Shown: positions 1 through 5,161 of the stretch, piece by piece | Numbering within the stretch: position 1 is the first letter of the stretch | Layout: every line of letters begins with the position of its first letter | Assembly (NCBI GenBank): GCA_024684155.1 | Contig: JAIKXK010000173.1 | Span: 1 to 12,564, forward strand | Source of the DNA: Lachnospiraceae bacterium | GTDB taxonomy: Bacteria; Bacillota; Clostridia; Lachnospirales; Lachnospiraceae | DNA: 12,564 nucleotides | Direction: 5' to 3' | Notes under the pieces: model-generated | Database searches by the model: none | Seen by the model: the letters and a program-made list of their open reading frames with translations, nothing else | Told to the model about the DNA's origin: nothing | Program-made: the position numbers and the translations under genes

Positions 1-183
1 AAAAAGCCATCCTCCTCAGCTACAATGCCTACAACTACATCAACTGGTACTAACTGGTACTGTATCTGTCTCAATTTCAATAGTAGTCATGGTGTCGTTG
101 TTGTTATGAACTTCGAAGCCCATTTCTTCCATGTCTGCTTCAATAGTTGCTATAAACTCTTTAATTAATTCTTTGTTTTCCAT
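1..183 (-). pseudogene. YbjN-like small protein, frameshifted and cut by window edge
   Basis: The reading frame begins at ATG 183-181, seven nucleotides after a GGAGGA ribosome binding site, and as written stops at TGA 42-40 after 47 residues. The translation (MENKELIKEFIATIEADMEE and on) starts like the YbjN-like protein encoded at 4149-4583: an N-terminal amphipathic helix followed by a beta strand. Just before the stop lies a perfect 10-bp tandem duplication (AACTGGTACT twice, 42-61 on the plus strand). Removing one copy restores an open frame to the window edge, continuing VPVDVVVGIVAEEDGF, which reads like a YbjN-type beta hairpin. I therefore call it a frameshifted, possibly slippage-switchable paralogue that continues to the left. 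It is the last visible gene of the unit, 92 nt after the large orphan, and has a structured leader. Assembly error or a genuine 47-residue peptide are alternatives. Confidence 0.55.
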
Positions 184-189
184 TTTTGT

Positions 190-246
190 TTCCTCCGAAA
201 ATATATTTATATATTCTTATTCTCGAAGTTTTTGCTAAACCCTAAA
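190..246 (-). promoter_or_regulatory. Structured leader with Shine-Dalgarno-sequestering hairpin (copy 2)
   Basis: On the minus strand the 92-nt gap before the small YbjN-like gene carries TTTAGGGTTT (237-246), then 14 nt, then GAATAA. CTTCGAGAATA (228-218) can pair with TATTTTCGGAG (203-193) across a 14-nt loop: 11 base pairs including two G-U pairs. The 3' arm includes most of the GGAGGA ribosome binding site (196-191), so folding would hide it. Box order and spacing match the leader at 4588-4648 although the stem sequences differ. Translational regulation is inferred. The box plus GAATAA could instead be a promoter. Confidence 0.5.
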
Positions 247-275
247 TATTAATTATTTTTCTTAGAAATCTTCAT

Positions 276-2801
276 CTAAAAATCCCCATTCCCTAATTCA
301 ACAACCAACTTTTCATCCAAAGGTGTATCTACTTTTTTAAATGACTTAGTATTAAGATTCAAAACCTCGGTAATATTATTATTTTGCTCATACTCAGCAA
401 TGGCTATCATCCTATTATAAAATTTGTAAATATTTACAAATTTTTCTATGATAATTTGTTTCTTCACATCCTCATCTAACACTTTAAAATTTGGATATTC
501 TTGGAATACTGCATTATATATACAATGGCTAGCCTTAGGATGATTCGCTGTAAAATCATCTAGATTTATAGAGTAATTATTTACAATTGATTCATAAATA
601 TCCCCCCACTCAGAAACACCAAACCTATATTTAATAAAAAACTTGGTCATCTCTGTTAAACATTCACTCAACTTGTCCTTACTATAATTACCTTTATTAA
701 ATGCTTCCGTTTTATATAATTGAGTCTTGTTTTTGTTAATATCCTTGATAATCATAGAGGTATAGTCCTCATATTGAGGATTTAATTTTGCAAAATTACC
801 GTCCCAATTTAGAGCTTCTTTTTCGGCTTCAATATTCGTGCCTATTAAATCACCATTCGCATCAAAGATGCAATCAATAATGTTAATATCGATATAAGAA
901 CTCTCTTCTTTTGTAAAGTTCACAATTCGTTTTTTTATCGCTCCATCTTTGTAGGTACTCTCATAGAAATAGGTAGCTGAAGGCTTTGTTTTATATGGAT
1001 TCACATCGCTGACATCAGCTCTTAAATCCTTGGAAATAACATCTCTTATGAAGTTTGATATTCTAACATTCTCTGGTGTAAATAAACTATTTATGTAATC
1101 AAGAGCCTTTCTATCATTTTCAGCAATATCTTTAGACATCTTACCATTGTTCTTTATAGATATCTCTTTAGTAGATTCTATAGCCCAAGAACGCTCATCC
1201 ATGCCTGAAAGAATTTTATTATAACAATCTAGGTCGATCTCATCGTCTTGAATTATTAAATCCACAGTTCCAGAATAATCACTACCTGTACCAAAAGGTG
1301 AAAAATGAACCTTATAGACTCTACTTCCATCCATTTTTTCTTCAAAGCGATTGTCAGTAGGAGACATTCTGCATTCAAATACTCTAACAGTTGGGGAATC
1401 TGTTTTAAACGACATATTCAAGATTCCACCTTCACATTTTTCAAAAATATGACATTCGACGCTTGTACCAGCAGCTCCAATTCTATTAAGTACTACAGTT
1501 TCCCCATGAATTATACTTTCTAATATTTGTTTGCTTCTACTTGAGTTTTTTCCTCCAACTGGTTTACCAGCAGTTTGAGACATATAATCCATAAGAGCCT
1601 TGTCCTTGGATTCCTTAAAGAACCAAGGAAGATTTTCTCTTCTATTAAACTCTTTATTCTTTAATATATCTTCATTAGTTGTAATGACATCTTCTAGTGT
1701 ATCTTTTGACAAATACATAGTATCCATCCCTTTTTCTTTAGTAGAATCTTTTATTACGTCGAAAGCATATGTATCGTTGTCAATATATGTAATTCTAAGA
1801 TTTAATCTTTCTCCGTCTCTTTGAAGATATAACATATCAAAGAAATTATTGTCCTCATCTAAAATATTTATTTTCTTCATCATTATATCTTCATAGGAAG
1901 TAGATGCAAGACTATAGAATAAATTACACATTCCTTGTTCCTGCTTATATAATCCCCTTATTTGTTCATTGGATAAACTATATAAGTATGCTTCTAATAA
2001 GTGAATTGCACCTTCTTTAGAGTCTAAACGACTTCTTTTAAAAGCCATCCATAGTTCATCTAACACCTTGCTCTCTTCAGGCCATCCCAAATCAGAAACA
2101 ATGTAATCTCTTATAATTTTCCTTTCCTTTTCCTCTTCAAGACCTGTAGTTTCATCATTATAGTCAAACATATGAATAACAGGTATATTATTTATGTTGT
2201 AACTCATATCTTCTGAGAATTTCATAAAATCATGATATCCAACCGAATAATGCTTCCCCAGAACGTCCAATTCAATCAATCCATTATTTACCGACATAGC
2301 AATACTATCTAGGCTACCAGCTCTTATATTTCTTTCTTCTGTTGTACCGCCATTGTTAATAGCTAAATAACGTTTAAAAAGAGCGAATGATTGAGTGTCG
2401 TTTGAAAAATCTTGAAAGAATCTTCTATCGTCTTCTTTATATTTATGATGGTTTGCATCAATAAGACAGCAAATATCTTCCTTTGTCAGGCTCTTGGCAT
2501 TATTTAAATCTAATCTGTCATCTACAACTTCTATCAAATATCCTTTAACCGGTTCTTCTGGTTCAAATCCTCTATGTGTAATCCTAATATTCTTATAGAA
2601 AACTATTCGTGGAATCAAAAGATATTCCTTTTCACTCCCATTTTCGTTTACAAAAAGTGAGCCATGGACATGAGAGAGTTCTTCATCGCTTAAAGCTATT
2701 TCATAAGATTCATTCTTACTCTCGTCTGTTGTAGAACCTTTTTTATTATTTTCTCCTAATCCATCCAAGAATCTTGCTAAAAATGTTTTTCTTTCTGTCA
2801 T
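276..2801 (-). CDS. Large orphan protein (about 841 aa), function unknown
   Basis: I do not recognise a domain in this long acidic protein. It has no signal peptide, no membrane-length hydrophobic stretch, no Walker motif and no obvious repeat, so it is probably cytoplasmic with several mixed alpha/beta domains. An open frame extends upstream to 2870, but those codons give a basic, Ile/Arg-rich sequence within the anti-sigma gene that looks like an out-of-frame shadow. I prefer ATG 2801-2799 (MTERKTFLARFLDG), with AGAGG immediately before it and AAGGAGG 12 nt further upstream. This start still overlaps the end of the anti-sigma gene by 56 bp, which suggests translational coupling. The N-terminal segment (residues 4-16) can form a short amphipathic helix followed by a low-complexity linker. 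It follows the sigma/anti-sigma pair in the same operon and could be a regulated effector or structural component. That role is only a guess from position. Confidence 0.85.
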   Translation of the reverse strand: MTERKTFLARFLDGLGENNKKGSTTDESKNESYEIALSDEELSHVHGSLFVNENGSEKEYLLIPRIVFYKNIRITHRGFEPEEPVKGYLIEVVDDRLDLNNAKSLTKEDICCLIDANHHKYKEDDRRFFQDFSNDTQSFALFKRYLAINNGGTTEERNIRAGSLDSIAMSVNNGLIELDVLGKHYSVGYHDFMKFSEDMSYNINNIPVIHMFDYNDETTGLEEEKERKIIRDYIVSDLGWPEESKVLDELWMAFKRSRLDSKEGAIHLLEAYLYSLSNEQIRGLYKQEQGMCNLFYSLASTSYEDIMMKKINILDEDNNFFDMLYLQRDGERLNLRITYIDNDTYAFDVIKDSTKEKGMDTMYLSKDTLEDVITTNEDILKNKEFNRRENLPWFFKESKDKALMDYMSQTAGKPVGGKNSSRSKQILESIIHGETVVLNRIGAAGTSVECHIFEKCEGGILNMSFKTDSPTVRVFECRMSPTDNRFEEKMDGSRVYKVHFSPFGTGSDYSGTVDLIIQDDEIDLDCYNKILSGMDERSWAIESTKEISIKNNGKMSKDIAENDRKALDYINSLFTPENVRISNFIRDVISKDLRADVSDVNPYKTKPSATYFYESTYKDGAIKKRIVNFTKEESSYIDINIIDCIFDANGDLIGTNIEAEKEALNWDGNFAKLNPQYEDYTSMIIKDINKNKTQLYKTEAFNKGNYSKDKLSECLTEMTKFFIKYRFGVSEWGDIYESIVNNYSINLDDFTANHPKASHCIYNAVFQEYPNFKVLDEDVKKQIIIEKFVNIYKFYNRMIAIAEYEQNNNITEVLNLNTKSFKKVDTPLDEKLVVELGNGDF

Positions 2802-3249
2802 CCTCTGATGATTCCTCCTTCTGTGTATCATAATCCATATTATCCTGCGGATTTCTAATGTTTGCAGCACTGTTTATTTCTTCAGGATCCTTAGACACAG
2901 GCGGTGTTTGTGTTGACTTATATCCATTAACTGGCACACCATCCTTATTAACAGGTCCAAATTCAAAAATATTACCCTCTAGTCCTTCATTGTTGTTTTC
3001 TTTTGACGCTGGCGGTACAAATACGGGCATCCTAGATTTACCTTTTGCCAGCTCTTCCAACCCCAACGCAAGCATTTGTCCATCTTCATCAAATAATCTT
3101 TCGATTTTATAATGCTTACTGATTCTCTTTTGACATTTTTTACAGGACATTACATGTTCCAATGCTTTCTGGAACCAATCAAGTGGCGTATTATCTAAAT
3201 CATCACTTAAGTATCTTTCTATATCCTCTAGGGATAAATGTTCGTCCAT
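2746..3249 (-). CDS. Soluble zinc-finger (zf-HC2-type) anti-sigma-like protein
   Basis: This 167-residue protein begins four nucleotides after the sigma-like gene, with a G-rich ribosome binding site formed by the end of that gene. Residues 4-45 resemble the zinc-binding anti-sigma (ZAS/zf-HC2) domain: LSLEDIERYLSDDLD, then H32, C36 and C39 in the diagnostic H-x3-C-x2-C arrangement. ZAS domains bind and inhibit their cognate ECF-type sigma factors, usually encoded next door, and the gene order here fits. Most such proteins carry a transmembrane helix and an extracytoplasmic sensor. Here residues 70-150 are Pro/Asn/Asp-rich and look disordered, and the tail is a short amphipathic basic segment ending ILGWIRRK. 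It is therefore probably cytoplasmic, sensing an internal signal or binding a partner in this operon. Its last 56 bp also encode the start of the next gene. The family call rests on the motif and the context. Confidence 0.7.
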   Translation of the reverse strand: MDEHLSLEDIERYLSDDLDNTPLDWFQKALEHVMSCKKCQKRISKHYKIERLFDEDGQMLALGLEELAKGKSRMPVFVPPASKENNNEGLEGNIFEFGPVNKDGVPVNGYKSTQTPPVSKDPEEINSAANIRNPQDNMDYDTQKEESSEDDRKKNIFSKILGWIRRK

Positions 3250-3253
3250 AGTC

Positions 3254-4132
3254 TTACCCCCGTTCTTTTAATTTCTCAATTGCTTCTTCTTGCTTGTGAA
3301 GTTCTTTTTTTATCTTATTCCTGATAGAATTATCCCAGTTTTCAAAGCTCTTTCTATCGAAATGATCACCAAAGACAAGGCTAGATATTGGCTCGCCAAA
3401 TTCTTCCTTTTTCATATTCTCATCAAAGGATTTTCCCCATGACAGTTGTGAGAATTTGGCCCAGTCATTCATTTCAGTGATAAAATTATCAGCACCTGCT
3501 TTTACCGTAGCATCTCCAAGCTTTGAAAGTGCCCAGGTTGGTGATGTTAAATCGTTTTTATTATTTGCAGTTGGATACTTTTTGGATAAGACCATTGAAT
3601 ATCCGGTACCCACCAATTTATAAGGCTTGGCATCCAACCGTACAAAAATATTCAAGGCCCTGTCTGTCAAATCCTTAAACTCTTGGCGCATTTCTTCGCT
3701 TATATACATCTTCTCAGGGTTTGAGTGATAGGTATCTGAAAAAATATCCGAAGCAACCGCATCATCAGCATTATCAAGAGAAATCTCATAGCTGCTTCTC
3801 GTGCTAACCTTCTCTTGATATGTCAAGGTTCTATTCTTTGCTATCCTACCACAATATGTACAAAACCTTCCTTTTTCAGGATCAAACGTCCTACAGCCCT
3901 TACTGAATATCACTATTAAAACATTTTGCAGTACATCCTCAACGTCTTGCTTCCGCCCTGAAAACATTCCTAGATGCGTACGAACTATCGGTCTAAGATA
4001 AACACTTAGCATATTATATAATTCATCTGCATTTGCATCAGGATTATCGTATATACGAAGGTATTCAGCATCTATTCTTTTGCCCAAATCGTTATCCAAT
4101 TGTTCTATTTCATTATCCACTTGTTCCACCAT
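3254..4132 (-). CDS. Sigma-70 region 2 protein with atypical C-terminus (ECF-like sigma factor)
   Basis: The protein has about 292 residues from ATG 4132-4130. The frame could also start at TTG 4159, overlapping the previous gene by 11 nt, but no ribosome binding site precedes that codon, while AAGGA lies 12 nt before the ATG. Residues about 40-106 match sigma-70 region 2: VEDVLQNVLIVIFSK, then FDPEKGRFCTYCGRIAKNRT, the helix pair that binds the RNA polymerase clamp and the -10 element. The usual C-terminal region 4 helix-turn-helix is not recognisable. About 185 residues follow instead, including a stretch near 200-212 with LSKLGDATVK, which faintly recalls the recognition helix of region 4. 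The next gene encodes a ZAS anti-sigma-like protein, the normal partner of ECF sigma factors. I infer a dedicated regulator that may control this operon or others. A diverged region 4 with insertions, or a replaced promoter-binding domain, are both possible. Confidence 0.7.
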   Translation of the reverse strand: MVEQVDNEIEQLDNDLGKRIDAEYLRIYDNPDANADELYNMLSVYLRPIVRTHLGMFSGRKQDVEDVLQNVLIVIFSKGCRTFDPEKGRFCTYCGRIAKNRTLTYQEKVSTRSSYEISLDNADDAVASDIFSDTYHSNPEKMYISEEMRQEFKDLTDRALNIFVRLDAKPYKLVGTGYSMVLSKKYPTANNKNDLTSPTWALSKLGDATVKAGADNFITEMNDWAKFSQLSWGKSFDENMKKEEFGEPISSLVFGDHFDRKSFENWDNSIRNKIKKELHKQEEAIEKLKERG

Positions 4133-4148
4133 GCTTAGTTTTTTTCCT

Positions 4149-4583
4149 TTATTTATCAACTATGAATGTTGTCCCGCCCCAAATTGTTTTCATAAAAATA
4201 GGATAGATTTTATTTGCAAGTCTGGCGATTTGCATCATCAGATTAAAACAAATATCCCCGCAGTTCTCTTCATTAATAATATGAGCGTACTCGATTCTTA
4301 CCTGTTTTTCCTTTTTATCGAGAATTATAGTGGCAAAAAGACTCTCATCATTTAAATCATTAATTAGCTCATAGAAACAGTCCCAGTATTTTTCCACTAC
4401 GTTTAGGAAATTCACACCAATTATTCGAACCATCTCCCCTTCCAAATCAAATTGAATGAACAAGTCAATGCTTCCCCCCTCAATTCTCCATCTGGATAAA
4501 AGAGCTGTTTCCGAAACACGCTCCACCTTAATGTCACGCTTCTCTAAATCCTCAACAACTGCTGTAATTGTGTTTTCTATCAT
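4149..4583 (-). CDS. YbjN-like small alpha/beta protein (CesT/YbjN fold)
   Basis: This 144-residue protein has an N-terminal helix (TITAVVEDLEKRDI), a set of short beta strands (RWRIEGGSIDLFIQFDLEGE, then VRIIGV), the helix FYELINDLND, strands around ATIILD and VRIEYAHII, and a C-terminal helix ending in IYPIFMKTIWG. That order is typical of YbjN and type III chaperone-like proteins, a small family often linked to stress sensitivity and to chaperone-like binding of partner proteins. The assignment is from pattern only. ATG 4583-4581 follows AGGAGG by 9 nt, but that site is buried in a 17-bp perfect inverted repeat. An 80-nt leader separates the gene from the one before, unusual in this tightly packed unit. 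A second, frameshifted copy of the same type lies at the left edge with a similar leader. Confidence 0.6.
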   Translation of the reverse strand: MIENTITAVVEDLEKRDIKVERVSETALLSRWRIEGGSIDLFIQFDLEGEMVRIIGVNFLNVVEKYWDCFYELINDLNDESLFATIILDKKEKQVRIEYAHIINEENCGDICFNLMMQIARLANKIYPIFMKTIWGGTTFIVDK

Positions 4584-4587
4584 TTTA

Positions 4588-4648
4588 AAAATCCTCCTGA
4601 ATAATATCTTTTACTAAGTTATTCAGGAGGATTTTCTAAAACCCTAAA
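4588..4648 (-). promoter_or_regulatory. Structured leader with Shine-Dalgarno-sequestering hairpin (copy 1)
   Basis: A perfect 17-bp inverted repeat, AAAATCCTCCTGAATAA and its complement, occupies 4588-4604 and 4619-4635 with a 14-nt loop. In the transcript the 3' arm contains the AGGAGG ribosome binding site of the YbjN-like gene (4598-4593) and the 5' arm contains its exact complement CCUCCU (4630-4625), so the folded form should block translation initiation. TTTAGGGTTT (4639-4648) lies just upstream, followed after 14 nt by GAATAA. The same box and spacing recur at 237-246. It could act as an RNA thermometer, a protein-binding switch or a coupling element that opens when ribosomes pass. 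Which of these applies is not visible. Confidence 0.65.
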
Positions 4649-4663
4649 ATAAAATAATATTTT

Positions 4664-5152
4664 TTATACTTGGGTTCTATCTACACACTCAACTGAACCA
4701 TCATCAAAAATAAAACAAAGTGTGTGGGTATATATCTCTACCATTATACGGTCTGGAAATTGATTCCACTTCATATAGCCCTCTCGGATTTCCTCAGGTA
4801 TTTCAGCTACAGATCTATAATGCTCGATTATATTTCCATATTTATCAATAGAGTGAATAATACAGCCAGGAATACCGCATTCTGATAAGATTCCAAGCAT
4901 TTTGTTGTATACAGGCACAGTCTTAACCTGTTCCTTTACCTCTTCCACTTCCTCTGTAGAAACCAAATCCTTCGTTTTAGAAATCGCTTTTATATACTTT
5001 CTAGTTCTTGGGAATTTCAGTTCTTTTCTGTCCTTCTCGATTTCGGAAATCTCTATCTTTGAAGCTTCCTTTAAAGGTGCAAAGGTCTTTTTTTCTTGTT
5101 GCTGAACTGCTTCCACTGTTTTTGCCTTAGTTAATGACTGTATTGATTCCAT
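4664..5152 (-). CDS. Unknown 162-aa protein with disordered N-terminus and small C-terminal domain
   Basis: I recognise no family. Residues 1-78 are rich in Lys, Glu, Gln and Ser and look extended or disordered, with a possible short coiled segment at STEEVEEVKEQVK (65-77). Residues 80-162 look like a compact alpha/beta domain: MLGILSECGIPGCIIHSID, a Lys-Tyr-Gly-Asn turn, then YRSVAEIPEEIREGYMKWNQ and two strands, IMVEIYTHTLCFIFDD and SVECVD. The gene starts 9 nt after the AAA+ gene. The AAA+ stop codon TAG is part of the TAGGAG ribosome binding site, so the two are probably translated together. A protein placed this way may be an adaptor or substrate-recognition partner for the AAA+ protein, but that is inference from position only. 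An 80-nt structured gap follows it. Confidence 0.75.
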   Translation of the reverse strand: MESIQSLTKAKTVEAVQQQEKKTFAPLKEASKIEISEIEKDRKELKFPRTRKYIKAISKTKDLVSTEEVEEVKEQVKTVPVYNKMLGILSECGIPGCIIHSIDKYGNIIEHYRSVAEIPEEIREGYMKWNQFPDRIMVEIYTHTLCFIFDDGSVECVDRTQV

Positions 5153-5161
5153 ATTGTTCTC

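Noticed and set aside
2802..2870. Longer start for the 841-aa protein (MLQTLEIRRIIW)
   Set aside because: These codons overlap the anti-sigma gene, have unusual Ile/Arg-rich composition and lack a well-placed ribosome binding site.
4133..4159. TTG start for the sigma-like gene overlapping the YbjN-like gene
   Set aside because: No Shine-Dalgarno sequence before the TTG; the ATG at 4132 has at least AAGGA upstream and avoids the overlap. Not fully excluded.
4588..4635. The 17-bp hairpin read as a transcription terminator
   Set aside because: The stem is AU-rich with a 14-nt loop, only five T residues follow, and it ends in the ribosome binding site and start codon of a gene; translational control fits better.
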